64,000 nt of DNA from Anaerolinea sp. (GCA_029975055.1 JARKPU010000002.1:1-64000); one strand, 5' to 3'. Shown: positions 20,101 to 27,405, numbered from the stretch's first letter. Numbers and translations: made by a program. The notes: generated from the sequence alone by a model not told the origin.

Positions 20101-21024
20101 CACGTCGGCTTCACGGATTCGATCAATTTCAACGGTCCGTGGGTGATTTTCTCCACCTACGACACGACAACAACCCTCTACGCTCGCTCGCCTGCGGGGG
20201 ATACGGCAATTTCGGGCAGCTACCTCAACGCACCGCATCTCTACCGGATTGAATGGGAAACGAACACCATCCGGTTCTACATCGATGGGGTTCTGGCGGC
20301 CACGCACAACGCAACCATCACCGACCCGCTGGTACTCATCGCCAGTGATGTGAACAACGACAGCAACAGCCTCTCGGTGGACTGGATGCGCATGACGCCC
20401 TCGCCCTACACCTCGCCCTGCACCTTCACTTCACGCGTCTTAGATGCGGGCCAGACGGTTGACTGGACGGAGCTCACCTACACACAGGTGACACAACCCG
20501 CGGGGACCAGCGTCGCTTTCCAGACGCAATCCTCGACAGACGGTTCGAGCTGGTCGGCCTGGCAGGATGTCAACAGCCCGGTGGCCAGCCCCAATGGCCG
20601 CTACATCCGGTACAAAGTCACCCTTTCCACCACCGACGATGCGCAGACCCCCGTCCTGGAGAGCGTGACGATCAACTACCGCCTCATCCCCACCGCGGCC
20701 AACCTGAATTACTTCAAGGCGAGCAAAGACCCGGCCGGGGTGCTCCTCTCCTGGGAGACGGTCTCCGAAGCCGCCACAGCCGGGTTCAACCTCTACCGGC
20801 GCGAACCGGGCGGAGAGTTCGTCCAGCTCAACAGCAGCCTCATCCCGCCGCTGGCCTTCGGGCAACCGCTGGGCGCCGCCTATACCTACCTGGATTTGAG
20901 CGCGGAGGCGGGCAAGAGCTATGAGTATAAGCTCGAAGTCATCTCCAACCAGCTCCAGGTGAGTGCGGCGGTTCTGACGACCTACCTGCCCTACTCGATC
21001 TCCCTGCCGATCATCCGGCATTGA
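14125..21024 (+). CDS. Giant exported protein with two deacetylase-like domains, Big, FN3 and LamG-like modules
   Basis: The protein has 2299 residues. An N-terminal signal peptide (about 10-40) is followed by an alpha/beta region and a NodB/glycoside-hydrolase-like deacetylase domain (about 265-560, MRMDDTSG with two Asp, later PHYYEIG and FSHEY). Then come a Big-type domain (about 607-690), an SbsA-like Ig domain (about 693-800), an amidotransferase-like alpha/beta domain (about 808-1055), and a second deacetylase-like domain (about 1064-1340, LTSDDHNS and GFDIGAHID). The C-terminal half has FN3 (about 1389-1480), two LamG-like sandwiches (about 1500-1700 and 1905-2090) around a second SbsA-like domain (about 1792-1895), and a FNLYRREPGG module. 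The tail is ISLPIIRH. ATG follows AAGGAGCAGACC. I infer a cell-surface glycan-active protein; the substrate is unknown. Confidence 0.82.
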   Translation: MFRHTPRKTAVARLFQAVILCALVTGLIAFPGVPLHTAQAEATQSATALVLVNSTSADYADFTHYIQPYLDHFGVPYTVLDISTAPVPSTLNYAAIVIGHRSLDTAGALLDTTEQGYITAAVNGGVGLVNFDNNLSADGSTGRYAFINDVFTFGYNGVVSGSGVTFGNPASNYIIQNHTNGQTITTGQMKLAGITLPGDVTALAASGSQPFLAVTTYGAGRAVQFGSYDWISFAVKGPLYGLDDLFWRSIVWAARKPFVMQGLPPFVTMRMDDTSGPLWWIHTASDNGFVPWAGIFTNDIDATEAADLSALVLGGKATTTIHAFNNDLGRFFYFDHNNKQNFSDSVMAANYAEATAWFNDRNIPIGKYVTPHYYEIGSNAFGGLQTWGTTYISTTMDPGQPETADLPAVTQWMQAGPFRKYETGPMDAGETVYYADYVTIPGHPELNNKFFNCITEVRDITGYEWLGYGRTGVQTAIADGTEWLKRPLDSMAIATLFSHEYTFISGMSQSDWNTILQGIRSNITDAGYNPEFVSMDYACAYARAVHDSDISSAAYDPADKKVYVDFTGAAEIATRYYVFTEENGNIIGRMAPVSAFSGTNSANYYTQPGVLDHITVSPGSANVLTGATQQFTAQGYDADNYPIYGLPITWSVSGGGTINPAGLYTAGESTGSVTVTATSGTISGTATVQVVDTVPPAVQWVNPAGGANGIAPNAVVSARFNKAMDAATITTATFTLKDPSNTPVPATVSYNAATHTASLTPGSALAYNTLYTATITGGDAGVKDTNANAMAADYTWSFTTQGVPPDVGPGGPILVIASGANPFSRYYGEILLSEGLNEYYVTDITHVNSTLLQNYQVVILGEMALDTSQVTLLSDWVTAGGNLIAMRPDADLASLLGLTSAGGSLSNAYLKVDTSSGPGVGIVSETIQFHGAADRYTASGATVLATLYSDATTPTSYPAVTLIQVGANGGHAAAFTYDLARSVVYTRQGNPAWAGDERDGETPIRSDDLFYGAKSGDIQPDWVNLSKVAIPQADEQQRLLANMILAMNLDQAPLPRFWYLPRGERAAVVLTSDDHNSTNIPATLEYFKGISAAGCSVDDWECVRSSFYLSSNSLLSSAEALSYSAEGFDIGAHIDTSCENFTPASLISAYTTQLQAFAEKFPGLAAPVSERTHCVVWSDWDSQPLVKAQNSIRLDTDYYYWPPEWILDRPGFFTGSGMPQRFASSDGTLIDVYQAPTQMTDESGQTYPYTIDTLLDRAVGSEGYYGVFTANNHTDSGVPGNLSDLIRSAQARGVPLISARQLATWLDGRNASSFGAITWDSGQLSFSVVRAAGANGLRGMLPRFSASGPLLSLYRDGSPVSYAIETIKGVQYAAFDALSGSYQASYGADTTPPVISNRAAATTYDTATLTWTTNEPATSRVDYGTSPDSLNLNISNAAYTLDHSLQLTGLLPNTTYYYRVSSTDESSNTAADPNPPDSPASFTTPVKPLGDDLASEFGAGQSSCAYVAQMVDGELILPPLVGAEFSGSALPEGWTSSLWPGGDGSVTVGGGSVQLDEALLATEAAYTAGRVLDFVATLQPNVLNHAGFAIDFDADLNWAAFSMGSSPGSAIIARTAVNGMPTETITSKLAGVPHHFRIVWGEASVVYYIDDMLTPVASHTAAFTEPLKLAFSDLTIGAADHTKKLALDWARLSPYASPCTFTSQVFDAGEAVYWKSLTWTSSSPSGLAFSYRFGDSATPDGSWSQWVAVPASGLPISGRGRYAQYSVVLATADPGITPDVQDVFFSFETVPDTTGPVITARDPAPDAVEVPRTQAITITFDEVLDPATVTSASVYLRKQGSTQNVAATLTLAGNVVGLAPSSPLDVGTDYNVTVTSTVADLLGNPTAPATWKFTTGLAVLVDSSLADFSAGSGTCQVTDTGGGEVRLAPVADYAFDGAGLPDGWAWQQWDNGTATVSGGQLVVNGADAGTTAAYSSGRVLEFTATFTADTFQHVGFTDSINFNGPWVIFSTYDTTTTLYARSPAGDTAISGSYLNAPHLYRIEWETNTIRFYIDGVLAATHNATITDPLVLIASDVNNDSNSLSVDWMRMTPSPYTSPCTFTSRVLDAGQTVDWTELTYTQVTQPAGTSVAFQTQSSTDGSSWSAWQDVNSPVASPNGRYIRYKVTLSTTDDAQTPVLESVTINYRLIPTAANLNYFKASKDPAGVLLSWETVSEAATAGFNLYRREPGGEFVQLNSSLIPPLAFGQPLGAAYTYLDLSAEAGKSYEYKLEVISNQLQVSAAVLTTYLPYSISLPIIRH

Positions 21025-21078
21025 GCGGGGCGCGGCGTCAAACGGAAGATAGCATTTCGATGATCGGTTAGCGGTCGG

Positions 21079-21120
21079 ATGCACGCCGGGGCGCGCAGAT
21101 GCGCCCCGGCGTGCATATTC
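21079..21120 (+). terminator. Terminator-like hairpin after the giant exported protein gene
   Basis: A perfect 16-bp GC-rich stem (21079-21094 with 21101-21116, 6-nt loop) starts 54 nt after the stop codon. The following T tract is weak (ATTCT), so it may terminate or only stabilise the mRNA end. Confidence 0.65.
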
Positions 21121-21196
21121 TGCTCGAACAAATTGGACTAATATACTAAAAATTACCAAAAACATACTGTCTCTAAACGCAATTTTAAGAACAACT

Positions 21197-21205
21197 TGCT
21201 ATACT
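21197..21205 (+). promoter_or_regulatory. Extended -10 promoter of the HtrA-like gene
   Basis: TGCTATACT is an extended -10 box that ends 7 nt before the ATG at 21213. Transcription would start at or next to the A of the start codon, which points to a leaderless mRNA. No Shine-Dalgarno sequence is present. Confidence 0.55.
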
Positions 21206-21212
21206 GAAGTTC

Positions 21213-22085
21213 ATGGCTTCCTCCATTTTGAAGGAAAAGAACCGGCCGGCCGGTGCACCCGCCAACGAGTCGGTGGCAACACCGGGCGCGGAGCGCCTGC
21301 GCCTCAACCTCAAGCGCGCCCTGCTGTTTGCATCCGGGGCGGTTGCCGCGCTGCTGGGCCTGTTTGCCTATAACGTTCTCTTCCCGCCGGCGCCCCCGCT
21401 CACCGCCGGGGATGTCAACACGGCCGTGGCAAACGCCATGGCCTCCGCCACGCCTGCACCCGCCTACTCGGCCCAGGTGTATCAAATCATCCAGCCCTCG
21501 CTCGTGCTCATCCAGTCCAAAGGGAAGACTTCCGGCGGGGATGAAGAGGACAAACTGGGCAGCGGCGTGGTGATCTCCGACCAGGGCGCGGTGTTGACGG
21601 CCCTGCACGTGGTCGAAAACGCCTCCGAAATCCAACTCACCTTCGCCGATGGCACGCAATCGGCCGCGCAGGTCGCCTCCTCGCAGCCCGACCAGGATAT
21701 CGCCATGCTGACGCCCGCCACGCTGCCGGGCGTGCTCGTCCCCGCAGTGCTGGGCAACCCCAACGCCATGCAGGTCGGCGATGAAGCCTACGCCGTTGGC
21801 AACCCGTTTGGGCTGTACGGCTCGCTGAGCGCGGGGGTCATCTCCGGCTTCAACCGCTCGTTCCACACCGAAGGCAGCGACAAGATCATCACCGGCCTGA
21901 TCCAGATCGACAGCGCCGTCAACCCGGGCAATTCGGGCGGGCCGCTGCTCAACCGCTACGGGCACGTGATCGGCATCGTGATCGGCATTCTGAACCCCAC
22001 CAAAGAAGATTTCTTCGTCGGCATCGGCTTTGCCGTGCCCATCACCACCGCCGCGGGGGGCGCCGCCGGGGCGCCCCAATATTAG
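21213..22085 (+). CDS. HtrA/Deg-like S1C serine protease without PDZ domain
   Basis: This is a 290-residue membrane-tethered trypsin-like protease. A cytoplasmic tail of about 33 residues precedes one membrane helix (about 35-58). The protease domain carries His132 (TALHVV), Asp162 (DQDIAML) and Ser241 (NPGNSGGPL), a full catalytic triad. The usual C-terminal PDZ domain is missing; the chain ends shortly after GFAVPITTA with a Gly/Ala-rich tail. Deg proteases degrade or refold damaged envelope proteins. The gene starts directly after a -10 box and precedes the MoxR/DUF58/vWA cluster by 32 nt, so it may be the first gene of that operon. Confidence 0.88.
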   Translation: MASSILKEKNRPAGAPANESVATPGAERLRLNLKRALLFASGAVAALLGLFAYNVLFPPAPPLTAGDVNTAVANAMASATPAPAYSAQVYQIIQPSLVLIQSKGKTSGGDEEDKLGSGVVISDQGAVLTALHVVENASEIQLTFADGTQSAAQVASSQPDQDIAMLTPATLPGVLVPAVLGNPNAMQVGDEAYAVGNPFGLYGSLSAGVISGFNRSFHTEGSDKIITGLIQIDSAVNPGNSGGPLLNRYGHVIGIVIGILNPTKEDFFVGIGFAVPITTAAGGAAGAPQY

Positions 22086-22117
22086 CCCCTCTGCTTGCTT
22101 TCCATAGGAGATTCCGC

Positions 22118-23131
22118 ATGGATTCGACGATCAAATCCGAGAACCGCCTGCATGTCGAGAAGGTTCTCTACGAGGTCAAAAAGGTCATTGTCGGGCAAGA
22201 CCACCTGCTCGAACGCCTGGTGGTGGCCCTCCTGGCGCGCGGGCACATCCTGGTGGAGGGGGTGCCGGGGTTGGCCAAGACGATGGCCATCAAAACCCTG
22301 GCCGATTCGATCGGCTGTGTCTTCAAGCGCATCCAGTTCACGCCCGATCTTGTCCCCGCCGACCTGGTCGGCACGCGCATCTACAACCAGAAGACCGGCG
22401 AATTCAACACCTCACTCGGCCCGGTCTTTACCAACCTGCTGCTGGCCGATGAAATCAACCGCGCCCCGGCCAAAGTGCAGAGCGCGCTCCTCGAAGTGAT
22501 GCAGGAGCGCCAGGTGACGATCGGCCGCGAGACCTTCCCCGTCCCTGAGCCTTTCCTGGTGATGGCCACCCAGAACCCCATCGAGACGGAAGGCACTTAT
22601 GCCCTGCCCGAAGCCCAGGTGGACCGCTTCATGCTCAAAGTGCTGGTCGGCTACCCCACGCCCACCGAAGAATTCGTCATCGTCGAGCGCATGACCGGTT
22701 TCCTCGAGGCCGTGCAGAAGGTCCTCACCGCCGAGCAGCTCCTCGAATTGCAGAGGAAGGCCTACCAGGAAGTGTACGTGGACCCGGCGTTGATCGAGTA
22801 TGCCATCCGCCTGGTGACGGCCACCCGCGAACCGCGGAAGTTCGGCCTGCCGGAACTGGACCGCTACATCCTCTTCGGGGCCAGCCCGCGCGCCTCCATC
22901 AACCTCATCCTCACCGCCCGGGCGCTGGCTTTCGTGCGCGGGCGTTCCTACGCGCTGCCGCAAGACGTGCTCGATATGGCCCTGGATGTGATGCGCCACC
23001 GCGTTGTGCCAACCTACGAGGCGCTTTCAGACAACGTGACCAGCGACGATATCCTCAACAAGATTTTCGAACGCATCCCCATTCCCGTGGTACCGCTGCA
23101 TGAGCGCGACAAAGTCCGTGAAGTCGCCTGA
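22118..23131 (+). CDS. MoxR-family AAA+ ATPase
   Basis: The product is a 337-residue MoxR ATPase. Walker A is GVPGLAKT (Lys54), Walker B is LLLADEINRAPAK (Asp111, Glu112), followed by MATQNPIETEGTYALPEAQVDRF, the family signature with sensor 1. The C-terminal lid domain spans about 215-337. MoxR proteins act with vWA-domain proteins as chaperones that remodel or load metal ions into partners. TAGGAG precedes the ATG. Its last 32 nt overlap the start of the DUF58 gene, so the two are translationally coupled. Confidence 0.92.
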   Translation: MDSTIKSENRLHVEKVLYEVKKVIVGQDHLLERLVVALLARGHILVEGVPGLAKTMAIKTLADSIGCVFKRIQFTPDLVPADLVGTRIYNQKTGEFNTSLGPVFTNLLLADEINRAPAKVQSALLEVMQERQVTIGRETFPVPEPFLVMATQNPIETEGTYALPEAQVDRFMLKVLVGYPTPTEEFVIVERMTGFLEAVQKVLTAEQLLELQRKAYQEVYVDPALIEYAIRLVTATREPRKFGLPELDRYILFGASPRASINLILTARALAFVRGRSYALPQDVLDMALDVMRHRVVPTYEALSDNVTSDDILNKIFERIPIPVVPLHERDKVREVA

Positions 23132-24125
23132 GCCTGCCCGCTACGGCGGTGAAGGCTCAGACCCGGCCGTCCAATCGCCGGAGCGCATCCTCCAGCGCAT
23201 CGATTGGCAGGTCATCCGCCGCCTGGACGGCCTGCTGCAGGGCGATTACCGCAGCCTGTTCTACGGCTTTGGCGTGGATTTCGCCGACCTGCGCGAATAC
23301 CAGCCGGAAGACGACATCCGCTACATTGACTGGAACGTCACCGCGCGAATGGACACCCCCTACGTGCGCCAGTACATGGAAGACCGCGAAGTGACGGCCT
23401 GGTTCCTGGTGGATCTCAGCCCTTCGATGGATTTCGGCACCGCCCAGGCCGAGAAGCGCACCCGTCTGATCGACCTGGCGGCCACCCTGGCGCGCCTACT
23501 CACCCGCCACGGCAACCGCGTGGGCGCCATCCTCTACAGCGGGCAGGACGCCGGCCAGGGCGGGCGGCGGATCAAGCGCGTCATCCCGGCCAAAGGCGGG
23601 CGCAGCCACGTTCTGCGCCTGATCAACGACCTGCTCAAGCAGCCGCGCCTGCCCAAGGCGGCCTTCACCGATCTGGGCGCCCTGCTGGATTCCGCCCTGC
23701 ACACCATCAAGAAACGCTCGCTGGTCTTCGTGGTGTCAGACTTCATCACCGCGCCGGGCTGGGAGCGCCCGCTCAACCTGCTGCGGCAGCGCCATGAAGT
23801 GCTGGCGGTGCGCCTGTGGGACCCAAGCGAGGTTCAACTCCCCGATGTGGGGCCGGTGTGGATCGAAGATGCCGAGACGGGCGAACAGCTCTATGTGGAC
23901 ACGCACGACCCGGCCTTCCGCGCGAACTACGCCGAAGAAGCCCGCCGGCGGGTAGAAGCCTTGAATGCCGTCTTCCTGCGCGCCGGGGTGGAGCCTTGGG
24001 CGATATCCACCGGGGAAGACCTGGTGCGCTCTGTCGTCCGCTTTGCCACCGTGCGCAAACAGATGCACGCCCGGCGCAGCGGGGCAATCCCTGCAGCCGG
24101 CCGCAAGGCGGCGGTGAGCGCATGA
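23100..24125 (+). CDS. DUF58 domain protein
   Basis: This 341-residue protein has the DUF58 pattern: GDYRSLFYGFGVDFADLREYQPEDDIRYIDWNVTAR, followed by a vWA-like fold with LVDLSPSMDFG and VVSDFI. Members work with MoxR ATPases and are usually placed in between moxR and vWA genes, as here. Their biochemical role is poorly defined; metal or cofactor insertion and envelope stress are proposed. The start ATG lies inside the end of moxR, and its stop overlaps the next ATG (ATGA). No signal peptide is seen, so it should be cytoplasmic. Confidence 0.9.
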   Translation: MSATKSVKSPEPARYGGEGSDPAVQSPERILQRIDWQVIRRLDGLLQGDYRSLFYGFGVDFADLREYQPEDDIRYIDWNVTARMDTPYVRQYMEDREVTAWFLVDLSPSMDFGTAQAEKRTRLIDLAATLARLLTRHGNRVGAILYSGQDAGQGGRRIKRVIPAKGGRSHVLRLINDLLKQPRLPKAAFTDLGALLDSALHTIKKRSLVFVVSDFITAPGWERPLNLLRQRHEVLAVRLWDPSEVQLPDVGPVWIEDAETGEQLYVDTHDPAFRANYAEEARRRVEALNAVFLRAGVEPWAISTGEDLVRSVVRFATVRKQMHARRSGAIPAAGRKAAVSA

Positions 24126-25168
24126 GCTTCCTCTGGCCGTCCATGCTCATTGCCCTCCTGGCCGTGCCGCTGCTTGCCCTGGCGTATGCCGCGTTGAACC
24201 ACAAACGCGCGGCGCGGGCAGCCGGGTTCGGCAGCCTGCAGCCGGCGCGGGAGCGTGCCCCGGGCATCCGGCGGCACATTCCGGCGGCGCTCTTCCTGCT
24301 GAGCCTGGCGATCATCCTGGCAGCGCTGGCCCGCCCTCAAGCCCAGGTGAGCCTGCCGCGCGTGGAAGGCACGGTGATCCTGGTGTTCGACGTCTCGGCC
24401 AGCATGGGCGCCGCCGACGTGGAACCCAGCCGCATGGAAGCCGCCAAAGCCGCCGCGCGCGAGTTTATCCTCAGCCAGCCCGAGACGGTGAAGATCGGGC
24501 TCGTCTCCTTCTCCAGCAGCGGGTTCACCGTGCAATCGCCCACCAATGATGCAAACAGCCTGCTGGCAGCCATCGACCGGCTCTCACCCACCCGCGGCAC
24601 CTCGCTGGGCCAGGGCATCGTGGCCGCGCTCAACACCATCGCGGTGGAATCCGGCCTCAAACCGCCGGAGCAGGCCGACGGGAGCGAATCTTCGGCCACC
24701 GGCAGCCCCGCCCCCGATGCGCAGCAGGGCATTCCGCCTGATGACCGCCTGCTGGCCCGGCTCCCCGAAGGCCCCTACCCATCTTCGGTGATCGTCGTCC
24801 TCTCGGATGGAGAGAACAACCAGTCCATCAACCCGGTCGAAGCCGCCGCAGCCGCCAAAGCGCACGGCGTGCGGGTGGATGCGTTAGGCTTCGGCACCAC
24901 CGCGGGCGCCAACCTGGAGGTGGATGGGTTTACCGTGCATACCAGCCTGGATGAAGACGTGCTGCGGGCCATCACGCAGGCCGCGGGCGGCACGTATTTC
25001 TCCCCTCAGAACCGGCAAGACCCGAAAACCGTCTACGCCAGCCTCACCCCGCAGCTTGTCATCAAGCCCGAAACGATGGAGATCACCGCCCTGTTTGCCG
25101 GGGCGGGCCTGCTGATGCTGCTGGCGGGCAGCCTCTGCTCGATGCTCTGGTTCAACCGGCTTTTGTGA
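24122..25168 (+). CDS. BatA-like von Willebrand A membrane protein
   Basis: This 348-residue protein has two N-terminal membrane segments (about 5-25 and 56-75), a vWA domain and a C-terminal membrane helix. The metal-ion-dependent adhesion site is intact: DVSAS with Asp90, Ser92, Ser94, a later threonine in PTRGTSLGQG, and LSDGEN. A Ser/Pro-rich insertion (about 180-205) sits within the domain. It starts at the ATG overlapping the DUF58 stop; a longer upstream reading is a shadow of the DUF58 gene. Bat-type proteins are thought to form a membrane complex with the MoxR ATPase. A second vWA gene follows. Confidence 0.88.
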   Translation: MSFLWPSMLIALLAVPLLALAYAALNHKRAARAAGFGSLQPARERAPGIRRHIPAALFLLSLAIILAALARPQAQVSLPRVEGTVILVFDVSASMGAADVEPSRMEAAKAAAREFILSQPETVKIGLVSFSSSGFTVQSPTNDANSLLAAIDRLSPTRGTSLGQGIVAALNTIAVESGLKPPEQADGSESSATGSPAPDAQQGIPPDDRLLARLPEGPYPSSVIVVLSDGENNQSINPVEAAAAAKAHGVRVDALGFGTTAGANLEVDGFTVHTSLDEDVLRAITQAAGGTYFSPQNRQDPKTVYASLTPQLVIKPETMEITALFAGAGLLMLLAGSLCSMLWFNRLL

Positions 25169-25198
25169 GGCCGCGCAGATGCTGAGATCATGTGCATC

Positions 25199-25242
25199 TT
25201 TTTCGGTAAATTGTGGGGCAGGCCCCATAATTTACCGGAAAA
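25199..25242. repeat. Dispersed GTGGGGC palindrome, copy B
   Basis: An imperfect inverted repeat of about 20 bp per arm (25199-25219 with 25222-25242, AG loop) has core GTGGGGC/GCCCCAT, outer arms GGTAAATT/AATTTACC and TTTT/AAAA ends. It fills the 114-nt gap between the two vWA genes. It is the longest of the four copies. Confidence 0.85.
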
Positions 25243-25282
25243 TAGAGACACTATCGATGCTGATTGGTATCGGAGGCCAAGC

Positions 25283-26269
25283 ATGAAATTCCTTTGGCCC
25301 GGCGCTTTCGCCCTCCTGGGGTTGATTCCGCTGCTGCTGGCCGCCAGCTGGTGGCTGCAGCGGCGCAGGCGCAAATATGCCGTGCGCTTTTCCAGCCTGT
25401 CGCTGGTGCGCGCGGCCGTCCCGGGGCAATCCTGGGTGCGCCGTTATCTGCCCATGGTGCTCTTCTTCCTCGCCCTGGCCGGTTTGACGGTTGGGATGGC
25501 GCGCCCCCAAACCGTCACGCTTGTGCCCGCCGGGCGGGCAACCATCATCCTGGCGCTGGATGTTTCGGGCAGTATGCGGCAGACGGATATCGCCCCCAGC
25601 CGCCTTGGAGCGGCCAAGCAGGCCGCATTGGCTTTCATTGACCGCCAGCAGGAACATAACCAGATCGGCATCGTGGCCTTCGCGGGCATCTCACAGCTCG
25701 TCCAGCCCCCCAGCAACGATCCTAACGCGCTCAAAACGGCCATTTACCAGCTCACCACAGGCCGCGGGACGGCAATTGGCAGCGGGATATTAACCGCGCT
25801 GGATGCGATCGATGAATTCGGCCAGAACGCCCTCTCTGAACCGGTGATTCCCCGCACGCCCGGCCAGCTCGAACCGGATATCATCGTGCTGCTCACCGAC
25901 GGCGTCTACACCACCGGCCCCGACCCGCTCGACGCCGCGCAGGAAGCCGTTGCGCGCGGCATTCGCATCTACACGATCAGTTTTGGCACCCCGCAAGGCT
26001 CGTTCAATCAGGATAACAATTTCTTCGGCGGGCGCGGGCGCTTCAGGGGCGTGGATGAAGATTCGCTCAAGGCCATCGCCTCCATGACCGGCGGCGAGTA
26101 TTACACCGCAGGCTCGGCCGGCGAGCTGCAAAAGGTGTTCGACAGCCTGCCCACCGTGCTGGTCACCCGCGAGGAGACGGCCGAAATCAGCGTGGTCTTT
26201 GCCGCAGCGGCCGCCCTGCTGGTGGCGGGCGCAACCCTGCTGGGCCTGCTCTGGAGGCCTTTGCCGTAA
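25283..26269 (+). CDS. BatB-like von Willebrand A membrane protein
   Basis: This 328-residue protein has the same layout as its upstream neighbour: N-terminal membrane segments (about 8-27 and 56-75), a vWA domain with MIDAS LDVSGSM (Asp93, Ser95, Ser97), TGRGTAIGSG and LLTDGVYTTG, and a C-terminal helix. The start at 25283 follows CGGAGG; the in-frame codons upstream translate only the palindromic repeat and are not credible. It is paralogous to the preceding gene and probably in the same MoxR-linked complex, though the repeat between them may separate their expression. Confidence 0.87.
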   Translation: MKFLWPGAFALLGLIPLLLAASWWLQRRRRKYAVRFSSLSLVRAAVPGQSWVRRYLPMVLFFLALAGLTVGMARPQTVTLVPAGRATIILALDVSGSMRQTDIAPSRLGAAKQAALAFIDRQQEHNQIGIVAFAGISQLVQPPSNDPNALKTAIYQLTTGRGTAIGSGILTALDAIDEFGQNALSEPVIPRTPGQLEPDIIVLLTDGVYTTGPDPLDAAQEAVARGIRIYTISFGTPQGSFNQDNNFFGGRGRFRGVDEDSLKAIASMTGGEYYTAGSAGELQKVFDSLPTVLVTREETAEISVVFAAAAALLVAGATLLGLLWRPLP

Positions 26270-26285
26270 TCGCGCGCACAAACAC

Positions 26286-26864
26286 ATGCCTCCATCTCCG
26301 CCCGTTCGTTTCACCACCCAGCGCCTGCTGCTGCGCCGCTACCGGCCTTCGGACGCACAAAACTTCCTGCTCATGCTGCGAGAGAACCAGGCCCACCTGC
26401 GCGACTTCCTGCCCGCCGTCCTGGAGAATGTGACCACCGAAGAGGGCCTCCGCGCGGTGTTCCGCTGGGAAGCCCGCCAGTGGAAGCGCGGCGAGCTGTT
26501 CATCTACGGGCTGTGGGAGAAAACCGGCGGGGCCTACGTGGGCGAAGTGTACCTGGCCAACCCCGATTGGTCCGTGCCGTGCATCGAGGTGGGTTACTTC
26601 ACCACAGAGCGCCAGGGCGGGAAGGGTTACGCCGTCGAAGCGGCCCGCGCCGCCATCCGCCTGGCGTTTGAATGCCTGGGCGTGCGCCGGGTGGAGCTGC
26701 AGGCCGCCGCCGATAACGAGAAGAGCGCCCGCGTGGCCCTGCGCTGCGGGTTCACCCTCGAAGGCCGCCTGCGCGAGCGCGCGCACAAAAAGAACGGCCC
26801 GCCGGTGGACCGGCTGTGGTTCGGTCTTTTGCGCGCCGAGTGGGAGGCGCTCCAGGAAAAGTGA
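26286..26864 (+). CDS. GNAT N-acetyltransferase, RimJ/RimL type
   Basis: This 192-residue acetyltransferase begins TTQRLLLRRYRPSDAQ, the usual RimJ/L opening. It has the acetyl-CoA pyrophosphate loop ERQGGKGYAVEA and a late CGFTLEGRLRERAHKKNG stretch. Members acetylate protein N-termini or small amines; the substrate is not predictable. The ATG at 26286 lacks a clear Shine-Dalgarno but lies 16 nt after the vWA stop, so translation may depend on read-through from the upstream gene. It converges with the flavodoxin gene. Confidence 0.85.
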   Translation: MPPSPPVRFTTQRLLLRRYRPSDAQNFLLMLRENQAHLRDFLPAVLENVTTEEGLRAVFRWEARQWKRGELFIYGLWEKTGGAYVGEVYLANPDWSVPCIEVGYFTTERQGGKGYAVEAARAAIRLAFECLGVRRVELQAAADNEKSARVALRCGFTLEGRLRERAHKKNGPPVDRLWFGLLRAEWEALQEK

Positions 26865-26871
26865 GCCGCCC

Positions 26872-27405
26872 TCAAGCCCCGGCTTGCGCCTCTTGGGGCC
26901 AGAACTTGCCCGCCAGCCCCGAAGCCCAGGCGCGGATGGCCTCCCAATCGCGCAGGTCGGAGGGGGGCATGTGCTTGAGCGCCGGGATGAGGCTGTAGGG
27001 GAAGCGCAAATGCGCCGGGTCGAACCGCCCGCCGAACACTTCCACCGCCGCCGGTTTGAGCCAGGCGAAGGCAGCCAGCTCTTTGTCTAAAATCCGGCGC
27101 ACGTCCTGCCAGCCGCTCTCTTTCGTCTCGCCAAACGGGCCGCCGGTGAAGACCGCCAGCGGCAGACCCGCGCCGATCTGTTTTTGGAAGCGCCGCAGAA
27201 AAGCCGGCGCGTCCTTGTGCCAGCGGAACATATACTGCGGCGCGCCCAGGACGACCGCACCGTATCCCTCCAGGCTGCGCACCTCGCGGAGCTGCTGCAG
27301 ATCCGCCGTCAGGCCTTGCTCGCGCAGGGTGGCCGCGACGGCCTCGGCAATTTCCTTCGTTGCCCCATGGACGGTGGCATATGCCACCAAAACTCTGGCA
27401 TTCAT
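26872..27405 (-). CDS. Flavodoxin-domain protein (HemG-like)
   Basis: This 177-residue flavodoxin-like protein has the FMN phosphate loop YATVHGATKEIAE, the VVLGAPQYMFRWH loop and VFTGGPFG. This pattern is shared with menaquinone-dependent protoporphyrinogen oxidase (HemG) and other flavodoxin-fold oxidoreductases. The start at 27405 follows GAGGACGGGA and opens directly on the first beta strand; the longer reading to 27573 adds no domain. It is divergent from a padR gene with 250 nt between, so PadR control is plausible. Whether it makes heme or serves as an electron carrier is unclear. Confidence 0.8.
   Translation of the reverse strand: MNARVLVAYATVHGATKEIAEAVAATLREQGLTADLQQLREVRSLEGYGAVVLGAPQYMFRWHKDAPAFLRRFQKQIGAGLPLAVFTGGPFGETKESGWQDVRRILDKELAAFAWLKPAAVEVFGGRFDPAHLRFPYSLIPALKHMPPSDLRDWEAIRAWASGLAGKFWPQEAQAGA

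Noticed and set aside
25190..25282. N-terminal extension of the second vWA protein
   Set aside because: It translates the palindromic repeat and lacks a ribosome site; ATG at 25283 has one.
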